Of a stretch of 18,082 nucleotides of DNA, positions 1 through 6,447 are shown piece by piece. The position numbers were made by a program, and so were the translations under genes. Origin of the DNA: DATAEK01 sp036258055 (GTDB lineage: Bacteria; Acidobacteriota; Vicinamibacteria; Vicinamibacterales; 2-12-FULL-66-21); contig DATAEK010000281.1 in assembly GCA_036258055.1 (NCBI GenBank), positions 1 to 18,082 on the forward strand, in the 5' to 3' direction. The notes under the pieces were generated by a model. It was not told the DNA's origin and searched no databases. It saw nothing but the letters and a program-made list of their open reading frames with translations. Each line of letters opens with the position of its first letter. The stretch's first letter is position 1.

Positions 1-1
1 G

Positions 2-1063
2 GTGATCGAGGCGGCGGAAAAGGCCGGCTGTCCGCGCCCGCAGTTCTGGAACGACTGGTTCGACCACGAGAAAGACGATGCCTACTGGCGCGGGCTGAGC
101 ATCGAACGGCGGCTCGACCGGGTCAAGGTGCCGGTGCTCGGTATCGCGGGCTGGCACGACGATGCGCGGGGGACGATCCGGAACTACACCGGAATGAGCC
201 GGGTGCCCAAGTCGCCGCTGTATCACGTGGTGATGGATGCCGGTGCGCACAAGGGAATCGACTACGTGAACGGTTACTACGGACCGCAGGCGCGAATCGA
301 CCGCCGGGCACTGCAGCTCCGCTGGTTCGACCACTACGTCAAGGGCCTCGCCAACGGTGTGGACGCGCAGGGGCCGCTCGATCTGTTCGTCATCGGCGAC
401 AACACTTGGCGGGAGGAGCACGAGTGGCCGCTCGCCCGAACGGTGTGGACCGATTACTACCTGCACCAGAATGGCGGCCTCGACACGGTCGCACCCGGTA
501 ACGAGGCGCCGGACGAGTACACCTACGATCCTGGCAACCCGACGCCGTACCTCGTGGACGCGCGTGAACTGGAGCTGAGCCTGAACGAGGACTATCGAAC
601 CGTTCACGCCGAGCGCAAGGACCTCGTGACCTACACCACGGCGCCACTCGTGAAGGACATCGAGATCACCGGGCCGATGACGGCGACCCTCTGGGCGGCC
701 ACCGACGCGAAGGACACGGACTGGAACGTGATGATCCTGCACATCTACCCGGACGGACGGGCGGAGCGCATCCAGGACGGCATCATGCGCGCCCGCTTCC
801 GCGATGGCTTCGACAAGCCGTCACTCCTCCAGCCCGGGAAGATCTACAAGTACGACATCGATCTGTGGTTCACGTCGCGAGTGATTCCGGCGGGGCACCG
901 TCTCCGCGTGACGGTCGCGTCTGCAGGGTTCCCCAAGTACGACCGCAACCTCAACACCGGCGGGGACAACGAGCGGGAGACGAAGTTTGTTGCGGCGCGG
1001 CAGCGGATTCTGCACGACGCCGCGCATCGGTCGCTCGTACGGTTGCCGATCATCCCGCGGTGA
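2..1063 (+). CDS. CocE/NonD family hydrolase, 3' part (5' end outside window)
   Basis: This is the C-terminal 353 residues of an alpha/beta-hydrolase of the CocE/NonD (X-Pro dipeptidyl-peptidase S15-like) class, which cleaves acyl esters or peptides. Visible parts are the last section of the catalytic fold, with the GWHDDARGT segment (about residues 50-58) matching the catalytic-Asp strand, and MDAGAHKG with His83 as the likely catalytic His. After it comes the C-terminal jelly-roll domain (about 145-350), opening with the typical YTYDPGNPTPY segment and containing the ITGPMTATLW and RLRVTVASAGFP strands. The nucleophile Ser and the N-terminus lie upstream of the window, so the GTG at position 2 is only the first in-frame codon and not a start. 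The stop at 1061 is 28 bp before the M28 peptidase gene, in the same direction. Esterase and peptidase activity cannot be told apart from the sequence. Confidence 0.88.
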   Translation: MIEAAEKAGCPRPQFWNDWFDHEKDDAYWRGLSIERRLDRVKVPVLGIAGWHDDARGTIRNYTGMSRVPKSPLYHVVMDAGAHKGIDYVNGYYGPQARIDRRALQLRWFDHYVKGLANGVDAQGPLDLFVIGDNTWREEHEWPLARTVWTDYYLHQNGGLDTVAPGNEAPDEYTYDPGNPTPYLVDARELELSLNEDYRTVHAERKDLVTYTTAPLVKDIEITGPMTATLWAATDAKDTDWNVMILHIYPDGRAERIQDGIMRARFRDGFDKPSLLQPGKIYKYDIDLWFTSRVIPAGHRLRVTVASAGFPKYDRNLNTGGDNERETKFVAARQRILHDAAHRSLVRLPIIPR

Positions 1064-1074
1064 AGCGGATCCGC

Positions 1075-1080
1075 TACAAT
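1075..1080 (+). promoter_or_regulatory. -10-like box TACAAT close to the M28 start codon
   Basis: The hexamer TACAAT, in the context CCGCTACAAT, ends 11 nt before the ATG at 1092 and matches TATAAT at five of six positions. A transcript from it would carry a leader of only about 4-6 nt, and no Shine-Dalgarno sequence is visible. No convincing -35 hexamer stands at 16-18 bp. The same GCTA-type box recurs ahead of other genes in this window. Confidence 0.45.
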
Positions 1081-1091
1081 CCAGCGCGATC

Positions 1092-2705
1092 ATGACGTAT
1101 CGATACCTGTTCGTCGTTCTTCTCGCGCTCGTCATCCAGGATCCAGCGTCCGAAGGCAAACGATGGTGGAGTCACATCGAATTCCTGGCTGCCGACGCGC
1201 TCGAAGGGCGCAATGTGGGCACGCCAGGATTCGAGAAGGCCGCCGCCTACGTGGAAGCGCAGTTCAAGGACATCGGGTTGAAGCCGGGGGGCCTCTCTGG
1301 TTACCGCCAGCCGGTGAAATTCGAGTCGCGCGTTTTGGTTCCGGAGCAATCGACACTCGCGCTTGTTCGAAACGGGCAGGAAGAGCCGCTGACCACGGGG
1401 GAGGATGCGTCGCTGAGCGCGCGAGGCGAGCTGGATGGCTCCGTCGAAGCGCCGATGGTCTTCATCGGCTACGGGCTGTCGATTCCCGAGGCGAAGTGGG
1501 ACGAGCTGGCAGGTCTGGATCTCCGCGGGAAAATCGCCGTCTACGTAAACGCACCCGCGCCCGTCGACGTGTCGGACAACGTCAGATCGCACGTCAGCTC
1601 CGCCGGCGAACGGTGGGCGGTGCTGAAGAAGGCTGGCGCGATCGGGATTGCGACGATCCCCAACCCGCGTCCGCCTGCCGGCACAGCGCCGGATGCCCCC
1701 GCGCCGTCCGCTGGCGCCGCACCCGAAGGCGGCCGCCCGCAAGCTCCCCAACCCACCATCGTCTTCGCCGATCGCGAGCTGCAGGAGCAGGCGGGACAAG
1801 TCGTCTCGATCACGATTACCCGCCGTGGCGCCGAGAAGTTCCTGGCCGGCAGTGGACACACGATCGACGAGCTGAACCAACTGATCGCTGACAAAAAGCC
1901 GCTGCCGGGGTTTGCGTTGACGGGAACGCTTCGCGCTCACGCCGCGGTGAAGCGCGACCCGATCGACTCCGCGAATGTCATCGGCATCTACGAAGGGTCG
2001 GATCCACAGCTGAAGAGCGAGTACGTGGTCATGTCAGCGCACCTCGATCACGTCGGCATCGGCCGCGCCATCAACGGCGACAGCATCTACAACGGCGCGA
2101 TGGACGACGCCTCGGGAGTGGCGTCGTTGATCGAAGTCGCGCGGCTGCTGAAGCAATCCGGTGCGCCGCCGAAACGGTCGATCGTGTTCGTGGCCGTGAC
2201 CGCGGAGGAAAAGGGGCTGCTCGGGTCGAAGTACTTCGCCGCACGGCCGACCGTCGCAGCCGACAAGATCGTCGCCGATATCAACCTGGACATGTTCCTG
2301 CCGCTGTTTCCGCTCAAGGTCATCGAGGTGCAGGGGCTCACCGAATCGTCGCTGGGCGACACCGTGCGCGCGGCGGCGAAGGAGCTCGGCGTGGACGTCC
2401 AGACTGATCGAGAGCCCGAGCAGAACCGCTTCATCCGGAGCGATCAGTACAGCTTCATCCGAAGCGGCATTCCGTCGCTGGCGTTCAAGTTCGGCTACGA
2501 GTTCGGCTCTCCTGATGAAAGGACTCGCCGCGACTGGGTCAGGGACGTCTACCACAAGCCAAACGACGACACGAAGCAGCCGGTCGATCTCGAGGCGGCA
2601 GCCAGGTTCAATCGCGTGATCCTGAACCTGCTGCAGCGAGTCGCCAACGACCAGGCGCGGCCGAGATGGAACGAGACCAGCTTCTTCAAACGGTTCGCAA
2701 GGTAG
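1092..2705 (+). CDS. Exported M28-family zinc aminopeptidase with PA domain
   Basis: The product is a secreted or periplasmic co-catalytic di-zinc peptidase of 537 residues. The M28 metal-ligand set is complete: His317 (in SAHLDH), Asp338/Asp339 (AMDDASG), Glu372/Glu373 (TAEEKG, catalytic and ligand), Asp400 (INLDMF) and His488 (VYHKPNDD). A hydrophobic N-terminus (MTYRYLFVVLLALVIQ) acts as signal peptide. A protease-associated (PA) domain is inserted at about residues 118-245 (FIGYGLSIPEAKWDEL, DLRGKIAVYVN) and carries a Pro/Ala-rich stretch at about 191-222. The ATG at 1092 was chosen because the signal sequence begins there and a -10-like box precedes it; the in-frame codons upstream overlap the previous gene and look non-coding. 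Substrate specificity is unknown; aminopeptidase action on peptides is inferred from the family. Confidence 0.93.
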   Translation: MTYRYLFVVLLALVIQDPASEGKRWWSHIEFLAADALEGRNVGTPGFEKAAAYVEAQFKDIGLKPGGLSGYRQPVKFESRVLVPEQSTLALVRNGQEEPLTTGEDASLSARGELDGSVEAPMVFIGYGLSIPEAKWDELAGLDLRGKIAVYVNAPAPVDVSDNVRSHVSSAGERWAVLKKAGAIGIATIPNPRPPAGTAPDAPAPSAGAAPEGGRPQAPQPTIVFADRELQEQAGQVVSITITRRGAEKFLAGSGHTIDELNQLIADKKPLPGFALTGTLRAHAAVKRDPIDSANVIGIYEGSDPQLKSEYVVMSAHLDHVGIGRAINGDSIYNGAMDDASGVASLIEVARLLKQSGAPPKRSIVFVAVTAEEKGLLGSKYFAARPTVAADKIVADINLDMFLPLFPLKVIEVQGLTESSLGDTVRAAAKELGVDVQTDREPEQNRFIRSDQYSFIRSGIPSLAFKFGYEFGSPDERTRRDWVRDVYHKPNDDTKQPVDLEAAARFNRVILNLLQRVANDQARPRWNETSFFKRFAR

Positions 2706-2778
2706 GACGTGGCCGCGTAGACACCGCTCGGCGCAGGAATCGCACCGGGCGCGAACGTTTCGTTCTACCCTGCCATTG

Positions 2779-3534
2779 ATGACGCGTCCGCCGGAGCAAA
2801 CTGATCCAGAGCCGTCACCTCGAGGCATCGTCACGCTCCTTCGGCGTGGATGTTGGGCGCAGTTGCCGATCGCGACCATCGAGCAACTGACGATCGGCGG
2901 ACGACTCACCGAGTTCGCGGCTGGACATGCCGTCTACTCGGAAGCCGGTGCGGAAAGATTGGCGGTCATCGCGCGAGGTCTCCTTCGCGTGTACATGCAC
3001 GCGAGCGACGGCCGCCAAGTGACCGTTCGCTACGTGCGGCCCGGGGATCTTCTGGGTGTTCCGGCCCTGGTGGGTGGACCCGCTCCCGTATTCGTCCAGG
3101 CTGTGACCGCCGGATCTGCCTTCTTCTTCGATATCACTCGAGTCAAACGGGCCGCTCGCGACGATCCCGCCATTGCATGGCTATTCGCCGAGGAATCGGT
3201 CCATCGCCTCTACGACGTCCTCGAGGAGCTCGCAGGCAACGCGTTCGCTACGGTTCGCCAGCGAGTTGCTCGCCATCTTCTCGATCTGGCAGCGGCTCGA
3301 CCGGGGCCAGTCGGTCGTCTGACGGCCCTCGTGAGTCAGCAGGATCTCGCCAACAGCGTGGGGTCGGTCCGCGAAGTTGTGGCCCGAGTTCTCGGGGAGC
3401 TCCGCGCGGAGCGCCTCATCCGCACGTCGCCCGGCCGGATCGAGATCCTCGATCCCGTTCGGCTCAGCCGCCAGCTGTGGTCGCGCACGCGTGACGAAAG
3501 TCACAGACAGGAAGGAGACGCGCAGGAAGAATAG
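2779..3534 (+). CDS. Crp/Fnr-family transcriptional regulator
   Basis: This 251-residue cytoplasmic DNA-binding protein has a cyclic-nucleotide-binding-like beta-roll at about residues 28-125 (FAAGHAVYSEAGAERLAVIARGL, RYVRPGDLLGVPALVGG), a dimerisation helix at about 130-160 and a winged-helix HTH_Crp domain at about 160-228. The recognition helix reads SVREVVARVLGEL, with Arg198, Glu199 and Arg203 at the positions of E. coli CRP Arg180, Glu181 and Arg185. The Arg-Ser pair that holds cAMP phosphate in CRP is absent (the segment is VGGPAPVFVQAV), so cAMP is unlikely as the ligand. There is no Cys cluster for an Fe-S centre. The C-terminal tail (RTRDESHRQEGDAQEE) is highly charged. ATG 2779 is preferred over the TTG one codon earlier. 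The true effector is unknown. Confidence 0.9.
   Translation: MTRPPEQTDPEPSPRGIVTLLRRGCWAQLPIATIEQLTIGGRLTEFAAGHAVYSEAGAERLAVIARGLLRVYMHASDGRQVTVRYVRPGDLLGVPALVGGPAPVFVQAVTAGSAFFFDITRVKRAARDDPAIAWLFAEESVHRLYDVLEELAGNAFATVRQRVARHLLDLAAARPGPVGRLTALVSQQDLANSVGSVREVVARVLGELRAERLIRTSPGRIEILDPVRLSRQLWSRTRDESHRQEGDAQEE
3490..3505. promoter_or_regulatory. Near-consensus CRP-type box CGTGA-N6-TCACA
   Basis: The sequence CGTGA-CGAAAG-TCACA contains the perfect dyad GTGAC-N4-GTCAC and matches the E. coli CRP site TGTGA-N6-TCACA at nine of ten half-site bases. It lies inside the last codons of the Crp-family gene and is centred about 79 bp before the ATG of the downstream membrane protein. Since the regulator keeps the CRP-like Arg-Glu-x3-Arg recognition residues, it is a candidate operator for that regulator. 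A chance dyad within coding sequence cannot be excluded. Confidence 0.4.
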
Positions 3535-3576
3535 CCTTCAGGTTATTGCGCTGAGCCCGACTGACTGGAGAATCCA

Positions 3577-4272
3577 ATGTTTGCCGTCGACCACGCCGCT
3601 ACGGCCCTGCTGATCAAACACAAGTACCCGTCTGTGCCCATGACGCCACTCCTCGTGTCCGTGCAGGCCATGGAACTGGCATGGGTGGGCCTCAACTATC
3701 TCGGCATCGAACGCACGACGACCGAGCCAACGGTACGCAGCGTTGCCGACATCCATCTCGCCTACATGCCGTACTCCCATTCGATCGCTACCGGGGTCGT
3801 CGGCGCGCTCTGCGCCTGGTTGATCCTTGAAAAAGGGCTGGGCCGACCAGTGCTTGGACGCGCCATCGGCATCGGGATCGTCTCGCACCTCGTTCTGGAT
3901 CTGATGACGCACGCTCCCGACATCTCGTTCTGGCCAGGGAGTCCGTATCCGCAGCTTGGCCTCGGTCTGTACGACCGAGCGCCGATGTGGGGATTCGCGG
4001 TGGAGATGGTCTACGGCGTGTTCTGCTGGTGGATGTACCGAGGAAGCCGCTCCCTGCTGGCGGTGATTGTGCTCGGCAACCTCGCCAATCTCTCGCTGTT
4101 CTCAGCGGCCATTCCCGGACCCGAACAGTTGCTTGCGGGCCATCCGAGACTGGTCGTCACTTTCGTCTTCGCGCAGATTGTGACGACGCTGATCTTGATC
4201 GGCTGGCTGGCGAATCCAACGACGACACGACGATTCGGTTGGCACCTCCGATTTCAACCTCACGGCGGGTGA
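3577..4272 (+). CDS. Multi-pass membrane protein, YbcI/DUF457-like (putative metal-dependent)
   Basis: This 231-residue integral membrane protein has about five or six hydrophobic segments (roughly 22-42, 68-86, 94-112, 136-154, 158-180 and 192-212). Polar residues inside or next to the helices form a His/Asp pattern: His6, His60, His68 (MPYSHS), His104 and Asp108 (VSHLVLDLMTH) and His112. That SHxxxDxxTH layout resembles the YbcI/YdjM-type DUF457 membrane proteins annotated as metal-dependent hydrolases, but overall similarity is too loose for a firm family call. A Shine-Dalgarno GGAG (3567-3570) sits 6 nt before the ATG, which supports this start. It follows the Crp-family gene by 42 bp on the same strand, with a CRP-like box near the junction, so co-transcription or control by that regulator is plausible. 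Function unknown. Confidence 0.75.
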   Translation: MFAVDHAATALLIKHKYPSVPMTPLLVSVQAMELAWVGLNYLGIERTTTEPTVRSVADIHLAYMPYSHSIATGVVGALCAWLILEKGLGRPVLGRAIGIGIVSHLVLDLMTHAPDISFWPGSPYPQLGLGLYDRAPMWGFAVEMVYGVFCWWMYRGSRSLLAVIVLGNLANLSLFSAAIPGPEQLLAGHPRLVVTFVFAQIVTTLILIGWLANPTTTRRFGWHLRFQPHGG

Positions 4273-4305
4273 TGCCGCAAACAGCGACGACCGGGCCTGA
4301 CTTCA

Positions 4306-4327
4306 CGCGCTCGAGCCGGCGAGCGCG
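4306..4327 (+). terminator. GC-rich hairpin after the DUF457-like gene
   Basis: CGCGCTCG, loop AGCCGG, then CGAGCGCG forms a perfect 8-bp stem with a 6-nt loop, 33 nt after the stop codon of the membrane protein. No T-run follows, so it is a terminator-like or mRNA-stabilising hairpin and not a classical intrinsic terminator. Confidence 0.35.
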
Positions 4328-4425
4328 GGCTCCGTCGGAGTCGGCTGCGGCCACGTCCACGCCTCGGACACGTGATGGTGTATGACTCGGATCGAGGGCA
4401 CGTGGATGCGATCACGCTCAGCGCC

Positions 4426-4513
4426 CATTGACAAACGAAAAGCCTGGATAGGCATCTGTCCGACCGCAGACATCAAATGGCATTGACACAGCGGGGCCGG
4501 ACAACCAAGTATC
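4426..4513 (+). promoter_or_regulatory. Putative promoter region of the GlsB-like gene with CATTGACA twice
   Basis: The octamer CATTGACA, containing the full -35 consensus TTGACA, occurs at 4426-4433 and again at 4481-4488, exactly 55 bp apart. The second copy is followed by a weak AT-rich segment near 4507-4515 (AAGTATCTA), where a -10 would be expected. The GlsB-like start codon is at 4540. The rest of the 267-bp gap (4273-4539) shows only the hairpin listed separately. The -10 is poor, so the call is tentative. Confidence 0.3.
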
Positions 4514-4526
4514 TACCCACGATTCG

Positions 4527-4532
4527 AGGAGG
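4527..4532 (+). promoter_or_regulatory. Consensus Shine-Dalgarno AGGAGG fixing the GlsB-like start
   Basis: A full AGGAGG lies 7 nt before the GTG at 4540. It decides in favour of that GTG over the ATG at 4477, which would add 21 residues without family-like character. Confidence 0.8.
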
Positions 4533-4539
4533 CTCTGCC

Positions 4540-4779
4540 GTGATCTATTCGATTATCGTCGGGCTCATCGCCGGCTGGCTGGCGGGACAGGTCATGAAAG
4601 GTGGCGGCTACGGCATCCTCATGGACATCGTGCTGGGATTGCTGGGCGGCATTCTCGGCGGATGGCTGTTCGGATCCCTCGGCATCTGGCCGGGCGGTGG
4701 CGTCATCGGCTCGATCCTCGTCTCGTTCGTCGGCGCGGTCATTCTCGTCGCGCTGAGCAGAATGCTGAAGCGCGCCTGA
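4540..4779 (+). CDS. GlsB/YeaQ/YmgE family small membrane protein
   Basis: This 79-residue inner-membrane protein has the typical Gly-rich three-helix pattern of the transglycosylase-associated (GlsB/YeaQ/YmgE) stress-response family: IYSIIVGLIAGWLAGQVM (helix 1, with the GWLAG signature), a GGGYGILMDIVLGLLGGILGGWLF stretch (helix 2) and IGSILVSFVGAVILVALSRML (helix 3), ending in a basic KRA tail. Length matches the family's usual 80-90 residues. The GTG start is set by a consensus AGGAGG 7 nt upstream. Members are often induced by envelope or osmotic stress, but their biochemical role is not established, and the transglycosylase name does not imply catalysis. It converges with the M20 peptidase gene. 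Confidence 0.9.
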   Translation: MIYSIIVGLIAGWLAGQVMKGGGYGILMDIVLGLLGGILGGWLFGSLGIWPGGGVIGSILVSFVGAVILVALSRMLKRA

Positions 4780-4816
4780 GCCCAACGATCACCGCGCGAC
4801 TCGATAGGTCATCCGC

Positions 4817-4856
4817 GAGAGTGGACGAAGGGTGTACGTTCGCACGCGTCCCTCTC
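4817..4856. terminator. Hairpin between convergent GlsB-like and M20 genes
   Basis: GAGAG-T-GGACG (4817-4827) pairs with CGTCC-CTCTC (4847-4856), giving a 10-bp stem with one bulged T and a 19-nt loop that can fold a little further (GTGT with GCAC). It lies in the 133-bp gap between two convergent stop codons and could serve both strands. It lacks a T-tract in either direction. Confidence 0.3.
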
Positions 4857-4912
4857 ACCCACGCCTCACGAACAACTCGCAGATAATCGGCGGCCACCGC
4901 TCGAGCGGGTCG

Positions 4913-6301
4913 CTACCGGGCGAGCGCCTTGATCAGGCGATACTGAAACTCCAGCCCCTCGAAATACTGCTTCACACCGACCCGCTCGTCCCGTCCGTGG
5001 GCACGCACGTCGTCCATGTCGCCGAACGTGCCGTCGATACCGAAGGTCGGGATCCCGGCGTTGCGGAAGTACAGGCTGTCGGTCGCACCCGTGCCCATCA
5101 CCGGCACGACGACGACGCCGGGGAACATCTCCTTGGTGAGCGACTCGACCGCTTTCATCACGTCGGGCCGTAGAACCGCCGGCTCGCTCGGATGCGCGTC
5201 GCCGACCAGCGACACCGAGATTTTCGGATCGGCCAGCGTCGCGATGATGGTCTGCTTGACCGCCTCGGGGCTCACGCCCGGCAGGATCCGGCAGTTGACG
5301 TTCGCGGTTGCGAGCTGCGGCAGGGCGTTGTTGGCGTGTCCACCCGCAAGCCGCGTGGTCACGCACGTCGTCCGCATCATCGAATTCCAGTACGGCAGCT
5401 TGTCTGACAGCCGGGCGGCAGCCGCTGGGTCCGGCGTTGGGCGGGCAACAGCGCGCAGGTCGTCGGCGATGGCGGGATCCGTTTCGACCGCGGCGGAACG
5501 CTCGAAATAGGCGCGTGTGATCTCGTTCAACTGGACCGGGAATTCGAGCGTCGCAAGGCGGGCGAGGCCCTGCGAGAGGTGGTAGATGGCGTTGTCCTTC
5601 ACCGGGAGCGAGCTGTGACCTCCGGAGTTGGTCACCTCCAGACGATAGTCCTGATAGACCTTCTCGCTCGCCTGCACCTCGTTCGTAAGGTATTTCCCCT
5701 TTCGCATGTTGCCGCCGCCTCCCTCGTTGATCGCAAACTCCGCGTCGACCAGATCGCGGTGCTCGGTGACCAGCCACGAGGCGCCGTTGAAGGTGCCGCC
5801 TTCCTCGTCGGCGGTGAGAGCCAGAATCAGATCCCGGTCCGGCTTGAACCCCTCCTCTTTCAAGCGAAGCAGATTGGCTACGAATTGTGATGCCATCGCC
5901 TTGTCGTCGCTGGTGCCGCGTCCGTAGAACCAGCCGTCTTCCTCACGGAAAACGAACGGATCGAACGACCAGTCCTCCTGCTTGGCGTCAACCACGTCGA
6001 GGTGCGCGAGCAACAGCACCGGACGCTTCGCTCCGGTGCCGCGATAGCGGGCGACGAGGTTGAACTTGTTGGGTGCCGGACCGAGCAGCCGAACGTCCGC
6101 GTCGGCGAAGCCTGCAGCCTTCAGGCGTGCGGCCATCGCCTCGGCAGCTTTGGTCACGCTGCCCGCCGGCGTATCCGTGGTGTTGATCTCGACGAGTTCC
6201 TTGTAGATCTCGCGTGCGCGCTGTTCGTGAGGCGCGGACTGCGCCACCGGTCCGGCGGCGGCGGTGACAAGGCAGAGAGCGGCGACGGCGATGGTACGCA
6301 T
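4913..6301 (-). CDS. Exported M20-family metallopeptidase
   Basis: This 462-residue zinc peptidase belongs to the M20 (ArgE/DapE/carboxypeptidase G2-like) superfamily. The signal peptide is MRTIAVAALCLVTAAAGPVAQS. Metal and catalytic residues are all present: His100 and Asp102 (LLAHLDVV), Asp132/Asp133 (GRGTSDDKAM, bridging ligand), Glu166/Glu167 (TADEEGG, general base and ligand), Glu193 (INEGGGG) and His435 (RAHGRDER). The lid/dimerisation domain spans about 215-335 (VTNSGGHSSLP; HANNALPQ...VNCRILPG), so the enzyme is full length. It probably removes residues from di- or oligopeptides outside the cytoplasm; the exact substrate cannot be read. The ATG at 6301 is supported by the signal peptide and a TATATT box 6 nt upstream. 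The amidohydrolase gene lies upstream on the same strand, 146 bp away. Confidence 0.93.
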   Translation of the reverse strand: MRTIAVAALCLVTAAAGPVAQSAPHEQRAREIYKELVEINTTDTPAGSVTKAAEAMAARLKAAGFADADVRLLGPAPNKFNLVARYRGTGAKRPVLLLAHLDVVDAKQEDWSFDPFVFREEDGWFYGRGTSDDKAMASQFVANLLRLKEEGFKPDRDLILALTADEEGGTFNGASWLVTEHRDLVDAEFAINEGGGGNMRKGKYLTNEVQASEKVYQDYRLEVTNSGGHSSLPVKDNAIYHLSQGLARLATLEFPVQLNEITRAYFERSAAVETDPAIADDLRAVARPTPDPAAAARLSDKLPYWNSMMRTTCVTTRLAGGHANNALPQLATANVNCRILPGVSPEAVKQTIIATLADPKISVSLVGDAHPSEPAVLRPDVMKAVESLTKEMFPGVVVVPVMGTGATDSLYFRNAGIPTFGIDGTFGDMDDVRAHGRDERVGVKQYFEGLEFQYRLIKALAR

Positions 6302-6307
6302 CCCGAG

Positions 6308-6313
6308 AATATA
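6308..6313 (-). promoter_or_regulatory. -10-like box TATATT directly before the M20 start
   Basis: Read on the minus strand, GCTATATT is followed by six bases (CTCGGG) and then the ATG. TATATT matches TATAAT at five of six positions. With the usual 6-7 nt from -10 to start site, transcription would begin at or next to the A of the ATG, giving a leaderless mRNA. There is no Shine-Dalgarno sequence and no clear -35. Confidence 0.5.
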
Positions 6314-6447
6314 GCGCGCGCAGATCTAGTCCGCCTCTCGAACTTCCGAGGGTCACCAAGGCTCACATTAATGATGGCTCAGCGGCCTCACACTCGATGT
6401 TGGTCCCATCGCGCCGCTCCGTGGCCGGATGTTATCGAAGGACACGA

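Noticed and set aside
4370..4432. Short frame reading VMVYDSDRGHVDAITLSAH, slightly like a kelch or beta-propeller repeat
   Set aside because: It is only about 20 residues, has no neighbouring repeats and ends in a stop. Too little to support a gene fragment.
4866..5777. 303-codon minus-strand open frame
   Set aside because: It overlaps the M20 peptidase in another frame of the same strand. The Arg/Gly-rich translation is typical of a frame-shifted shadow.
6366..6373. AT-rich palindrome CATTAATG in the gap upstream of the M20 gene
   Set aside because: Only 8 bp and a single copy. Not enough to call an operator.
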